Source: Prochloron sp. SulCav_FS08_3_32_3330
GTDB lineage: Bacteria > Cyanobacteriota > Cyanobacteriia > Cyanobacteriales > DYNF01
Assembly (NCBI GenBank): GCA_020721205.1
Contig: DYNF01000014.1
Span: 1 to 60,096, forward strand
DNA: 60,096 bases
Reading direction: 5' to 3'
Part shown: positions 8,225 through 17,283 of the stretch, in pieces
Position numbering within the stretch: the stretch's first letter is position 1
Layout: each line of letters begins with the position of its first letter
The notes under the pieces: model-generated
The model's input: only the letters and a program-made list of their open reading frames with translations
What the model was told of the DNA's origin: nothing
The model's database searches: none
Program-made: the position numbers and the translations under genes

Positions 8225-8638
8225 TTAAGGAATAACTAACACTGGACAAGGTGATAGATTAATCACTCGATTTGTAACACTTTCCGTCGCACCTTCGGAG
8301 GTTAAACCTAAGCCACGACAGCCCATAATGATTAAATCTGCTTCAATTTCGTCGGCTACGTCGCAAATAGTAAAAGATGGCATCCCTTCTTTTTCCACAA
8401 CTTCAGCCTGAATATCTTTTTGGGCAAATAAAGACTGATAGCCTTGAAGGAGTTTAGCTACATTTTCCTCCACAGCCATAATACCTGTGTCTGATGGCTT
8501 GTCTGTAGCTGGATTTTTTTCGACTACTGACAACAAAATCAGACGACTTTGAAAAGTTTTGATTAGATCCGCTACCGTGTCAACGGCTTCACGGACTTCT
8601 CTACTTTGATCTACAGGGAATAAAACAGTTTTGAACAT
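8225..8638 (-). CDS. universal stress protein (UspA family)
   Basis: A 137-residue single-domain Usp protein. It starts MFKTVLFPVDQSREVREAVD, with the Asp that contacts adenine. The nucleotide signature is GCRGLG near residue 107, with SVTNRVINLSPCPVLVIP at the end, close to the G-2x-G-9x-G-S/T consensus. That suggests an ATP-binding Usp dimer acting in the cytosol under stress. It is divergent from pgk, with 153 bp between the start codons, and so may share a regulatory region with it. The function beyond the fold is not known. Confidence 0.88.
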   Translation of the reverse strand: MFKTVLFPVDQSREVREAVDTVADLIKTFQSRLILLSVVEKNPATDKPSDTGIMAVEENVAKLLQGYQSLFAQKDIQAEVVEKEGMPSFTICDVADEIEADLIIMGCRGLGLTSEGATESVTNRVINLSPCPVLVIP

Positions 8639-8791
8639 TTATCTATCTCCGGTACACTTACTCCAGTACAATTTTAATAAGGACTTTTTCTCTCTTGAGT
8701 ATACCGCTCATGAGATCGTCTATTTTACCAAATAGCAATATGCTAATTTTAAAACTTGTAATAAAAAATTATTTAAGGAGATAATTAACCC

Positions 8792-9994
8792 ATGGCAAAG
8801 AAAACAATAGCTAATTTATCAGCATCCGATTTACAAGGTAAACGGGTTTTGGTCAGAGTAGATTTTAATGTGCCTTTAGATGGTGCTTCTATTTCTGATG
8901 ATACTCGTATTCGTGCGGCTTTACCCACAATTAAAGATTTAATTACGAAAGGGGCAAAAGTGATCCTTTGTTCTCACATGGGTCGTCCTGATGGTCAAGT
9001 AAAAGAGAATCTTCGTTTAACTCCTGTGGCTAAACGCTTATCTGAGTTACTTGGTCAAGATGTGATCATGTGTGATGACTGTATCGGTGATTCGGTAAAA
9101 TCTGCTATTGATGGCATGAGTAACGGTCAAGTGGCTTTACTTGAAAATCTCCGTTTTTATGCACAGGAGGAAAAAAATACTCCTGAGTTTGCCGAAAAAT
9201 TAGCGGCTAATGCGGATCTTTATGTCAATGATGCTTTCGGTACTGCACACCGCGCCCATGCCTCGACAGAGGGTGTTACTCACTATTTGAGTCCTAATGT
9301 GGCGGGTTATTTAATCGAAAAAGAATTACAATTCTTACAAGCTACGATTGACAACCCTAACCGTCCTTTAGCGGCGATCGTCGGCGGTTCTAAAGTTTCT
9401 AGTAAAATCGGTGTTATTGAAACTTTACTGGAAAAATGTGACAAACTGCTGATTGGTGGTGGTATGATTTTCACTTTTTATAAAGCGCGGGGCTTAAATG
9501 TGGGTAACTCTTTAGTGGAAGAAGATAAACTAGAGTTAGCTAAAACCCTTGAAGCTAAAGCGAAAGAAAAAGGTGTACAGTTATTACTTCCCACAGATGT
9601 GGTTTTAGCTGATAAATTTGATAAAAATGCTAATTCTCAAATTGCTAGTATTGAGAATATTCCCGATGGTTGGATGGGTTTAGATATTGGACCTGATTCG
9701 ATTAAAGTATTCCAAGAGGCTTTAGCTGACTGTAAAGCGGTTATTTGGAATGGACCGATGGGTGTATTTGAATTTGAGAAATTTGCGGCGGGTACTGAGG
9801 CGATCGCTCATACTTTAGCAGGTTTAACAGGCACAGGTACAACTACGATTATTGGTGGGGGTGACTCAGTAGCCGCCGTTGAAAAAGTAGGTGTAGCTGA
9901 CAAAATGAGCCATATTTCTACGGGTGGTGGTGCTTCCTTAGAATTACTCGAAGGGAAAGAATTACCCGGTATTGTGGCTTTAGATGAGGCTTAA
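8792..9994 (+). CDS. pgk: phosphoglycerate kinase
   Basis: This enzyme transfers phosphate between 1,3-bisphosphoglycerate and ADP in glycolysis and, in cyanobacteria, runs in reverse in the Calvin cycle. The 400-residue length is standard. Visible signatures are [10 protein letters not shown], the substrate-binding [18 protein letters not shown] at the hinge, and the C-terminal [13 protein letters not shown] and [13 protein letters not shown] that bind nucleotide. A strong ribosome site, AAGGAG at 8775-8780, fixes the start at ATGGCAAAG. Codon use is that of a highly expressed gene compared with neighbours. A palindrome follows at about 10031 and a perfect hairpin at 10152. Confidence 0.97.
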   Translation: MAKKTIANLSASDLQGKRVLVRVDFNVPLDGASISDDTRIRAALPTIKDLITKGAKVILCSHMGRPDGQVKENLRLTPVAKRLSELLGQDVIMCDDCIGDSVKSAIDGMSNGQVALLENLRFYAQEEKNTPEFAEKLAANADLYVNDAFGTAHRAHASTEGVTHYLSPNVAGYLIEKELQFLQATIDNPNRPLAAIVGGSKVSSKIGVIETLLEKCDKLLIGGGMIFTFYKARGLNVGNSLVEEDKLELAKTLEAKAKEKGVQLLLPTDVVLADKFDKNANSQIASIENIPDGWMGLDIGPDSIKVFQEALADCKAVIWNGPMGVFEFEKFAAGTEAIAHTLAGLTGTGTTTIIGGGDSVAAVEKVGVADKMSHISTGGGASLELLEGKELPGIVALDEA

Positions 9995-10030
9995 AATTAC
10001 AAAAATCCCCGATTTTTTTTTTGATAAATA

Positions 10031-10090
10031 GGCTCGTTGTTGCGCTTTAGCGCCACAGATCTATAGTGCTAAAGCACAACAACAAACCTA
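10031..10090. repeat. CTCGTTGTTGCGCTTTAGCG palindrome family, copy
   Basis: The left arm GGCTCGTTGTTGCGCTTTAG pairs with a right arm of GCTAAAGCACAACAACAAACC. It lies 37 bp after the pgk stop and can act as a terminator. Confidence 0.8.
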
Positions 10091-10151
10091 ATTTCTTGAT
10101 TAATTAAAACTGAAATTTTCCTTTATTAAATCCTAATTAAAAAATGTTTTT

Positions 10152-10184
10152 AAATCCCCGACTTTTTGAAAAAGTCGGGGATTT
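10152..10184. terminator. perfect 16-bp stem hairpin between convergent genes
   Basis: AAATCCCCGACTTTTT, a single G, then the exact reverse complement. This compact member of the AAAAGTCGGGG family has T- and A-rich inner arms, so it could terminate pgk transcripts and those of the small minus-strand gene. Confidence 0.7.
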
Positions 10185-10192
10185 GTTGTCTT

Positions 10193-10384
10193 TTAATATC
10201 TTTTAGTAAAAATTATCCCATAAACAATACCCGTAATTAAACTTAATAATAACAAAAAATGAATCATTCCCCCCGGAATAAAAGTTAAAATGCCAAAACC
10301 TCTGAGGAAATAAAATAGTAAACTAATTCCTAAAACTCCCAGAAATAAAAATAAAAATTGTTTGGTATCCGTTTTATAATTCAT
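10193..10384 (-). CDS. small two-helix membrane protein
   Basis: A 63-residue protein with two clear transmembrane helices, at about residues 9-28 and 37-59, separated by a Phe-Gly-Ile/Pro-Gly-Gly turn, and a short basic C-terminus (FTKRY). Nothing else is recognised. Such short proteins are common as unassigned cyanobacterial genes. It starts near the divergent region before the SagB-type gene but is transcribed in the same direction as that gene, about 100 bp downstream of it, so the two could be co-transcribed. Confidence 0.55.
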   Translation of the reverse strand: MNYKTDTKQFLFLFLGVLGISLLFYFLRGFGILTFIPGGMIHFLLLLSLITGIVYGIIFTKRY

Positions 10385-10490
10385 CTTAATTACTCTTAAT
10401 GATTCAAAATAAATTGATCTTAATCTTAACTTAACTTACTAATAATTAGGAAAGTTCAACTAATTTCATAATTGAGATTAAACCTATTTA

Positions 10491-12023
10491 TTAATAACCT
10501 TGACGGGGACGACCTAAAGTAGTAATATAAAGCACGGCTTCATCCACGGGAATGCCTAAAACTTCATTCACTTGATCATCAAAAAAACCACCGATTCCAC
10601 TCACTCCTAAACCTAAATAAATAGCCCCTAAATTTAATCTTTGTCCTAAATTTCCCGCATCTAAATGCAAATAACGATAGGCACGATCTCCATATTTTTC
10701 AATCGCTTTATTTAAGTCGGCAGTATGAAAAATAACAGCCCCCGCATCCCTTCCTAAATCTTGTCCAAGACATAAATAATGTAATTCTCGACGAAAATTT
10801 TTAAAGCGAATTTGTCTTAATTCCTGTGCTTTTGGCGCATAATAATAACAACCTTCTTCTAAACCCTCAACACCGGAAACAGCCATAAAAGTTTCAATTA
10901 AATTTAAGGAAAAATAATCAGGATTTGGTTCTAAATTTTGGTTTAAATAATTTTCAGGATGATAGGTAAAATCTAATAAAGCATTTAACTCATTTTTGTT
11001 TAAATTTGCCCCAGTATAACTACGGGTGGAACGACGATTTAACATCGTATTTTCTAAGCCTGATAAATTATTTTTCCAGTCTATTGGTTGACTTTTGATT
11101 GATACTTTTAAACAAAAAGGAAAATTATATTTATCTTCTAAATAATTGTTTTCTCCTCTAGTTTGATCTTGAATTTCTGTCGCAGAAATTGAGCTAGATT
11201 GATGTAAACAAGGTAATAATTCTCCATCTTTTAATTTCGGAAAATTGGTATTAATTTTTGAAGGTAAAGCGGTAATATTTTGGTTAAATTTAGAGGGATT
11301 TTTAAATTTATCTTCTAAAGGAATAACGGTAATTGCTCCTTCTTGATTTTCGTCTAAATATAATAAATCATTTAACATTTTATCTTGAAAACCACCAATA
11401 AAATAGGCACGATAATTATTAATGGAACTAGCCAATTCAATATTACCTAATAAATGCCCTGTATCCAAACAAATACGACGATATGCCCGATCTTCATAAC
11501 GCCATGCTGAACGATAAAAAATCGCCGTTGTAATTAATGCTAATTCGGTTTTTTCTAATACTGGATTTCTAAAACAAGCTATTTGTAATTTTTGCCAAAC
11601 TTGATCTTGCCAAAACAAAATTAAAGTATGAGTTTGAGGTTGATAACTATATATTCCCGCCGGAAGTAAAGGAGTTCCTTTTGAGATTAAATAAATTTCC
11701 GCCGGATAAAGTCCTCCCGCAGAAGGGGCGGATCTTAAATAAATAAAAGAACCAAACATTGTGGGTAATTTCGCTGTTAAACCATAGCTAAAAAGCAATA
11801 ATTTTGATAGACGAATCCACTCTTTTGTTGTAGGATCATTACTATTTTCAATGGGGTCTGAAATGTATGGTTTCAGATCAAAAATAGTCCCTATTTTATA
11901 TTCTTTAAAAGGGATCGGTTGTTGACTCCAATCAATTTGTCTACCTTTAGCGTTAATCGTTTCGGGATCGTATTTTGTGCGGTCATGATAATGATAGGCG
12001 ATGGAATTTGAAAAGTCACTCAT
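10491..12023 (-). CDS. SagB/ThcOx-family FMN dehydrogenase with two nitroreductase halves
   Basis: A 510-residue protein made of two nitroreductase-like halves. In the N-terminal half (about 60-250), APSAGGLYPAEIYL and DTGHLLGNIELA are recognisable. In the C-terminal half (about 320-510), NRRSTRSY, HLDAGNLGQRLNLGAIYLGLG and GIGGFFDD match the SagB/ThcOx type. Family members oxidize azolines to azoles in peptide natural products such as streptolysin S and cyanobactins using FMN. No precursor peptide, cyclodehydratase or protease gene of such a pathway is nearby. Many cyanobacteria carry this two-domain form as a lone gene of unknown substrate, and that is what I infer here. It is divergent from the methyltransferase gene. 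Confidence 0.85.
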   Translation of the reverse strand: MSDFSNSIAYHYHDRTKYDPETINAKGRQIDWSQQPIPFKEYKIGTIFDLKPYISDPIENSNDPTTKEWIRLSKLLLFSYGLTAKLPTMFGSFIYLRSAPSAGGLYPAEIYLISKGTPLLPAGIYSYQPQTHTLILFWQDQVWQKLQIACFRNPVLEKTELALITTAIFYRSAWRYEDRAYRRICLDTGHLLGNIELASSINNYRAYFIGGFQDKMLNDLLYLDENQEGAITVIPLEDKFKNPSKFNQNITALPSKINTNFPKLKDGELLPCLHQSSSISATEIQDQTRGENNYLEDKYNFPFCLKVSIKSQPIDWKNNLSGLENTMLNRRSTRSYTGANLNKNELNALLDFTYHPENYLNQNLEPNPDYFSLNLIETFMAVSGVEGLEEGCYYYAPKAQELRQIRFKNFRRELHYLCLGQDLGRDAGAVIFHTADLNKAIEKYGDRAYRYLHLDAGNLGQRLNLGAIYLGLGVSGIGGFFDDQVNEVLGIPVDEAVLYITTLGRPRQGY

Positions 12024-12119
12024 AGCTTTACCAATTAAATTTTATAGATTATTTTAGCATAAATAAACAAACAAGATGTTTATTTTATCAGTGTAGAAAA
12101 TTAAATTTTAATAATATAT

Positions 12120-13718
12120 ATGAATAATTATCTTTTTTCTAATCAACCTGAAGACAATTTTAATCATCAAAATAAGGATCATATTCGGAAAAAATATGCC
12201 CAATTTTTTACTCCTTTTAATTTAGCAAAGTTTATGGTTAATTGGGTAATTAATAATCGAAAAAATTTGACAATTTTAGACCCTAGTTTTGGTTTAGGTA
12301 TTTTTGCTAGGGCAGGTTATAAAATAGAAAAACAACTTAATTTTATTGGTTATGATTTAGATCAAAATATTTTAAATCAAGCTCAAATTTTATTTAAGGA
12401 TTCTCAAACTAATTTTAAGCTTAAATTATATCATCAAGATTATTTATTAAGTGATCTTAATCATCAATATGATGGAATTATTTGTAATCCTCCTTATCTC
12501 AAATTTCAAGATTTTCCTAATAATCAAGAAGTATTAACAAAATTTTATCAGGAAACGGGGCAAAAATTAAGCGGTTTTACCAATATTTATCCTTTATTTT
12601 TAATTAAATCTCTGTTACAATTAAAGGAAAATGGACGTTTAGCTTTTCTTATTCCTTCAGAATTTCTGAATGCTAATTATGGGAAAGAAGTTAAACAATT
12701 TTTAATGGAAAATAAAACTTTAAAATATATTCTGATTTTTGATCATCATCAAAATATTTTTGATCAAGCTTTAACTACTTCTTGTATTTTATTATGTGCT
12801 AAGGATAATTTTCAAGATCAAGTTACTTTTATTAATCTCAAAAATAATGATGATTTAGAAACTTTATCCCAAAATTTATTAAATTATCCAAATATTAATA
12901 TTCAGGGAAAAAGTATTAATTATGAACAATTAAATTGTCAAATAAAATGGAGAACTTATTATCAAGAAATTGCCCCGGATCAATATAAAAAATTAGTATC
13001 TTTTAGTAATTATGCTACAGTTAAAAGGGGGATTGCTACAGGCTCAAATGATTATTTTATCTTTAATCAAACTAAACAAAAAAAGTTTGATATTCCTGAT
13101 CAATATTTATTACCTTGTCTTGCTAAAGCTAATCAAATTAAAACGGCAATTTTTACTCAAGATCATTTTTTAGAATCTTGGAATAATAATACCAATATTT
13201 TAATTTTAAATGTTCAAGAAATTAAACATAAAAATGTCGAAATTTATCTAAAATTAGGAGAAACATTAGGGATTAATGAAAAATATTTAACTAAACATCG
13301 CAAACCTTGGTATAAAATAGAAAATCGTCACCCTGCTCCCATTTTGGTAGGAGTATTTAATCGTAAGAGAATAAAATTTATTAGAAATGAAGCAAATATT
13401 AGAAATTTAACGGCTTTTCATTGTATTTATCCTCACAGATTAATCGAGGATAAAATTAATATTTTTTTTGCTTATTTATTAACAGATATTGCTCAAGAAA
13501 TATTTAATTATAATTGTCGAGAATATGGGGGAGGATTGAAAAAATTTGAACCTAATGACTTAAATCAATCTTTAATTATTAATTTTGATCTTATTGATAA
13601 TCTTACTATTAATAAAATTGAAAATTTATATCAAAATTATCGCTTTAAGTTATTATCTGGTTTTGAAGATAATAACCTAATTCAAGAAATTAATCAAATA
13701 TTTATTAAATATCTTTAA
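12120..13718 (+). CDS. N6-adenine DNA methyltransferase (TaqI/Eco57I-like)
   Basis: A 532-residue class I methyltransferase. It shows the gamma-type start KKYAQFFTPFNLAKFMVNW, S-adenosylmethionine motif I DPSFGLGIF (54-62), and catalytic motif IV NPPY (123-126, ICNPPYLKF). The C-terminal 250 residues look like a target-recognition region (VKRGIATGSNDYFIF, then CREYGGGLKKFEPNDL). This pattern matches TaqI/Eco57I-type enzymes that methylate adenine. No separate restriction endonuclease gene is adjacent, and no PD-(D/E)xK nuclease segment is evident inside, so it may be an orphan methyltransferase or a solitary survivor of a restriction system. Base composition is more AT-rich than the flanking dnaN, which is compatible with transfer. 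Confidence 0.85.
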   Translation: MNNYLFSNQPEDNFNHQNKDHIRKKYAQFFTPFNLAKFMVNWVINNRKNLTILDPSFGLGIFARAGYKIEKQLNFIGYDLDQNILNQAQILFKDSQTNFKLKLYHQDYLLSDLNHQYDGIICNPPYLKFQDFPNNQEVLTKFYQETGQKLSGFTNIYPLFLIKSLLQLKENGRLAFLIPSEFLNANYGKEVKQFLMENKTLKYILIFDHHQNIFDQALTTSCILLCAKDNFQDQVTFINLKNNDDLETLSQNLLNYPNINIQGKSINYEQLNCQIKWRTYYQEIAPDQYKKLVSFSNYATVKRGIATGSNDYFIFNQTKQKKFDIPDQYLLPCLAKANQIKTAIFTQDHFLESWNNNTNILILNVQEIKHKNVEIYLKLGETLGINEKYLTKHRKPWYKIENRHPAPILVGVFNRKRIKFIRNEANIRNLTAFHCIYPHRLIEDKINIFFAYLLTDIAQEIFNYNCREYGGGLKKFEPNDLNQSLIINFDLIDNLTINKIENLYQNYRFKLLSGFEDNNLIQEINQIFIKYL

Positions 13719-13723
13719 AAATT

Positions 13724-13780
13724 AGGCTCGTTGTTGTGCTTTAGCACTAAAAGTTATGTGCTAAAGCACAACAACAAACT
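13724..13780. repeat. CTCGTTGTTGTGCTTTAGCAC palindrome family, copy
   Basis: The arms AGGCTCGTTGTTGTGCTTTA and TAAAGCACAACAACAAACTT form a hairpin between the convergent methyltransferase and dnaN genes, a likely bidirectional terminator. Confidence 0.82.
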
Positions 13781-13788
13781 TAACTTAA

Positions 13789-14964
13789 TTAATCTCTAAT
13801 CTGTACAGGCATAATTAAATAGGTCATTTTTAGCCCACCTAAAGGGGTAATAATAACAGGTTGATTGCCGTCATTTAATTGCATTTGTATTTCATTTGTA
13901 GGCAGTGCTTTTAAACCATCTAACAAATATTTAATATTAAATGCAATCTCTAAATTATCCCCTGAAATCTGAGCAGACATAGCTTCTTTTCCACTACCAA
14001 CTTCTCTTGTTTCCACCGATAAATTTAAAGTTTGTTCCGTATTATCAATACTAAAACGCACAATATTATTTTTTTGATCCGCTAAAACAGCGACTCTTTC
14101 AATACTATTAATTAAGCGTTTTCTTTCTAAAGACATCGCCCGAGAAAATTGCTTAGGAATTAATTGATGATAAGCCGGATAAGCCCCATCTAATTTACGA
14201 GAAGTTAAGCGTTGATCAGCCAATTCAAATATTACTTGACCTTCATCAAAACATAAAGAAATTAAATCACTTTCATCCGCAGAATTAATCATTCTTTCTA
14301 ATTCTTTTAATGCCCTCGCTGGGATTGTTACTTCAAAATCTTCAATATCAGCAAGAGATGAACTTTCACTCTCATCATCCTCTGAAGTTTGCATATCACC
14401 ACATTCTACTACTGCTAAACGGTGTCCATCGGTCGCCGCAAACTCTAAACTTTCCTGAGAATGCTTTAAATGTACTCCGGTTAATACTTGTTTAGTTTCG
14501 TCTGTACTAGCGGCAAATAAAGCTCCTTTTAACCCTTCATTAACAGCAAAAACGGGTAACATTAAACTTTTTCCTTCCTCAATGGTAGGCAATTCGGGAA
14601 ATTCCTCTGCTCCCATCCCCCTTACCTGAAAACGACCGGAAGCTGAGGTTATAGTAACAGTTGCTTCTGTGTCTTCTGAGTCATCTTCACAACTGAGGGT
14701 AATCTCCCCTTCATTTAAGCGGGAAACAATATCATTTAATAATTTTGCGGGTAATGTGACATCCCCTCCCGTTTGAATCTGAGCGGGAAAACTGCTACGG
14801 ATGCCTAAACTAAGGTCAAAAGCGGTCACATTGACACGACCAGTTTCTTGATCCGCCACTAATAACACATTGCCCAAAATGGGGTGAGTAGGGCGAGAAG
14901 GCACGGCACGACTGACTAGAGATAGATGAGTATTGAGATCGCTTTGAGAACAAATTAATTTCAT
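13789..14964 (-). CDS. dnaN: DNA polymerase III beta subunit (sliding clamp)
   Basis: The ring-shaped processivity clamp of the replicative polymerase. The length of 391 residues fits cyanobacterial DnaN. It starts MKLICSQSDLNTHLSLVSRAV and has three clamp domains (about 1-120, 130-265, 266-391). The DGHRLAVVE motif (about 178-186) belongs to the partner-binding region, and it ends in LGGLKMTYLIMPVQIRD, matching the conserved C-terminal PMR/PVR end. There is an acidic insert near residues 192-205 (SEDDESESSS). Neither dnaA nor recF lies nearby, so this locus gives no evidence of an origin, consistent with the scattered dnaA/dnaN of many cyanobacteria. Confidence 0.95.
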   Translation of the reverse strand: MKLICSQSDLNTHLSLVSRAVPSRPTHPILGNVLLVADQETGRVNVTAFDLSLGIRSSFPAQIQTGGDVTLPAKLLNDIVSRLNEGEITLSCEDDSEDTEATVTITSASGRFQVRGMGAEEFPELPTIEEGKSLMLPVFAVNEGLKGALFAASTDETKQVLTGVHLKHSQESLEFAATDGHRLAVVECGDMQTSEDDESESSSLADIEDFEVTIPARALKELERMINSADESDLISLCFDEGQVIFELADQRLTSRKLDGAYPAYHQLIPKQFSRAMSLERKRLINSIERVAVLADQKNNIVRFSIDNTEQTLNLSVETREVGSGKEAMSAQISGDNLEIAFNIKYLLDGLKALPTNEIQMQLNDGNQPVIITPLGGLKMTYLIMPVQIRD

Positions 14965-15081
14965 GATTTAATGATTAAGATATCTATAGACAAAATTCCC
15001 ATTATATACTATTTTGTGAAATCTGGAAGTTAATTTTAAAAAATTCAAAATTTATTATTTATTATTTATTTTTCTGCTATT

Positions 15082-15110
15082 GTAGGGACTTAATATTATT
15101 AAGTCTCTAC
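15082..15110. repeat. GTAGGGACTTAATA hairpin
   Basis: GTAGGGACTTAATA pairs with the complementary TATTAAGTCTCTAC (one G/T mismatch). It lies in the divergent gap between dnaN and the M50 protease gene, related to the GTAGAGACGT palindromes. Confidence 0.55.
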
Positions 15111-15187
15111 TGTGAATGACCAATAATCAAAAAAACTGCTATATTTAATTATAGCTATTGTTTGTAAAAATTCAATCTTTAAAAAAT

Positions 15188-16693
15188 ATGTTTAATAATT
15201 CAGAAACCCTTACCATTTCTTTAATTTTATTTGTTGCCCTTGGGGTAATGTTATGGGGTTTTAATCGAGCTAAAAAATTTGGTAAATTAGGCATTTTAGC
15301 ATGGTTACAATCTGTCGTTTTAATGACTCCTTGGCTGTTATTTTTTGCCCTCTTTGCGGCGGGAATTTATCTTAATTTAATTGGCATAATTTTGCTTTTA
15401 GTCACGTCTGTGGGGGCTTATATTGCGATCGGGAAAAAACTCAGATCGGAAGGTCAAGAAGCTTTATTAAAAGAAAAAGCCGCCCAAAGAATTAAAATGG
15501 AAGAAGATGCCAAAAATTCAAGTTCAGAGTCTACAAATTCTGCGGATTCTTCTCTCCGTCCCGAGGATAGTTTTTTACCCATTCCTCAAGAAGATTTAGC
15601 AATGATTAAAGGTATTTTTGGCATTGATACTTTTTTTGCAACGGAAACTATTTCCTATCAAGAAGGGGCAATTTTTAAAGGTAATTTACGAGGAGAACCG
15701 GAAACAGTTCATCAAGAATTAACCCAAAAATTAGAAAGCAAATTAGGAGAAAAATACCGTTTATTTTTAGTAGAAAATACAGATGAAAGACCTGTAATTG
15801 TGATTCTTCCTAGTAAGAATGATCCTAAACCTAGTAATCTTACTCAAAAAATCTTAGCAGGTTTTTTACTAATTGCGACGATTTTTACCACCTTAGAAGC
15901 CTCTGGATTTTTATTAGGATTTGACTTAACTAACTCATGGTCAAAAGTTACAGAAACTATACCTTTATCTATTGGTATCTTTGTAATTTTAGCAGTACAT
16001 GAAATGGGACATTTTTACTTTGCAAAACAATACAATGTTAAGTTAAGTTTACCCTATTTTATCCCTAATTGGCAGATTGCTTCTTTCGGTGCATTAAATC
16101 GTTTTGAGTCTTTATTACCCCATCGTACTGCTTTATTTGATATTGGTTTTGCTGGTCCCGCCATCGGGGGAATTACCTCTTTATTAATGTTATGTATAGG
16201 GTTGTTTTTATCCCATCCGGGTAGTCAATTTCAAGTTCCTAGTGGAGTATTTCAAGGGTCAATTTTAGTAGGAAGTTTAGTTAAAATTTTCCTTGGAGAT
16301 GCGATTAGTAATCCTCTGGTAGATGTTAACGCTTTAGTATTAGTTGGTTGGTTAGGTTTAGTAATAACTGCTTTAAATTTATTACCTGCGGGACAATTAG
16401 ATGGAGGTCGTATAGTTCAAGCAATTTATGGCAGAAAAACAGCAAGAAGATCAACCATTGCCACCTTAATTATTTTAGGAATTATTGCCATATTTAATCC
16501 AGCAAATCCCTTACCTTTATACTGGGCGATCGTGATTTTATTCTTACAAAGAGGACAAGAAAGACCGAGTTTAAATGAAATTACAGAACCTGATGATGCA
16601 AGGGCGGCTTATGCGTTACTAGCCTTATTTTTAATGTTAGCAACATTAATCCCTTTAACACCTAGTTTAGCTGGACGTTTAGGTATTGGTTAA
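15188..16693 (+). CDS. site-2-protease-like zinc metalloprotease (M50, EGY1-like)
   Basis: A 501-residue intramembrane protease. The zinc motif HEMGH lies at residues 271-275, and the third ligand Asp405 is in AGQLDGGR. The soluble segment at about 160-210 carries FKGNLRGEP, the GNLR motif typical of the plant chloroplast EGY1 and its cyanobacterial relatives. Two N-terminal helices (about 10-30, 40-75) and about six more around the active site are visible. I start at the ATG at 15188; an upstream TTG at 15158 would add ten residues with no support. In plants EGY1 is needed for thylakoid and pigment-protein development. The cyanobacterial substrate is not known, though anti-sigma cleavage is a reasonable idea. 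Confidence 0.9.
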   Translation: MFNNSETLTISLILFVALGVMLWGFNRAKKFGKLGILAWLQSVVLMTPWLLFFALFAAGIYLNLIGIILLLVTSVGAYIAIGKKLRSEGQEALLKEKAAQRIKMEEDAKNSSSESTNSADSSLRPEDSFLPIPQEDLAMIKGIFGIDTFFATETISYQEGAIFKGNLRGEPETVHQELTQKLESKLGEKYRLFLVENTDERPVIVILPSKNDPKPSNLTQKILAGFLLIATIFTTLEASGFLLGFDLTNSWSKVTETIPLSIGIFVILAVHEMGHFYFAKQYNVKLSLPYFIPNWQIASFGALNRFESLLPHRTALFDIGFAGPAIGGITSLLMLCIGLFLSHPGSQFQVPSGVFQGSILVGSLVKIFLGDAISNPLVDVNALVLVGWLGLVITALNLLPAGQLDGGRIVQAIYGRKTARRSTIATLIILGIIAIFNPANPLPLYWAIVILFLQRGQERPSLNEITEPDDARAAYALLALFLMLATLIPLTPSLAGRLGIG

Positions 16694-16698
16694 TGTAG

Positions 16699-16757
16699 GG
16701 TGGGCAATAATTTTAAAATTGTAAATTTCACCGATCAATTAATATTTATTGCCCACC
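16699..16757 (+). terminator. hairpin terminator after M50 protease
   Basis: GGTGGGCAATAA and TTATTGCCCACC form a 12-bp stem with an A/T-rich loop, just beyond the stop codon at 16693. Confidence 0.65.
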
Positions 16758-16822
16758 TTCTTCTCATAATTTGAGTTGAATATGATTAATTTTCATTGAT
16801 TTTATCTTTTCTCTAGTTCATC

Positions 16823-17105
16823 TTAATGATGAGAATGAGGATCTTGATTTTCCTTCAATTCTTGATCAGGATTTTCCTGTGTAGCCGTATGTGAACTACC
16901 TACACTCGTCTGATGACAGAGTGTAGGCTTCTGGTATCCCCTTAAGGACTGCCAGAACTTGCATCGTGGTACTTTCTGTTAATGATTTAACAATCTTCCC
17001 ACTACCCATCGGGACAACGCCAATGGAAATAATCCCGATCGGGGCTAAACCGATCGCAATTAATTTTAATTTCGGTTTGAGATGATCACCATGAGGATCA
17101 GACAT
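16823..17105 (-). pseudogene. small Gly/Ile-rich membrane-associated protein, frameshifted
   Basis: The uninterrupted frame gives 69 residues: a His/Asp start (MSDPHGDHLKPKLKLIAIGL) followed by an IGIISIGVVPMG repeat pattern, stopping at 16896. One base shift at a GGGG run (16938-16941 on the plus strand) opens a frame that continues as YQKPTLCHQTSVGSSH and ends in a polar acidic His tail (QDPHSHH) at 16823. This suggests a protein of about 94 residues broken by one extra G. It may be real decay or a base-calling error in a homopolymer. The family is not recognised beyond the repeated I-S-I-G-V-V-P-M-G motif known from cyanobacterial small proteins. Confidence 0.5.
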
Positions 17106-17283
17106 AAGTAAAAAAATCAGAACAGGTTTAAATTTTCTTTGTTAATTGTGGAACAATTGAGGGAAAATAGCAATTAAATAATTTTTTCCTCAAGATTGAG
17201 CGAACTTCTGATAGAATCTTAAATGCACTCATTCTGTATTGTGTAGTTAGATCTTAACTTGACGGTGCGTTAGGTAAACAAGC

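Noticed and set aside
13789-14964. dnaN as a marker of the replication origin
   Set aside because: dnaA, recF and gyrB are not nearby and no DnaA-box cluster is seen; in cyanobacteria dnaN position does not define the origin.
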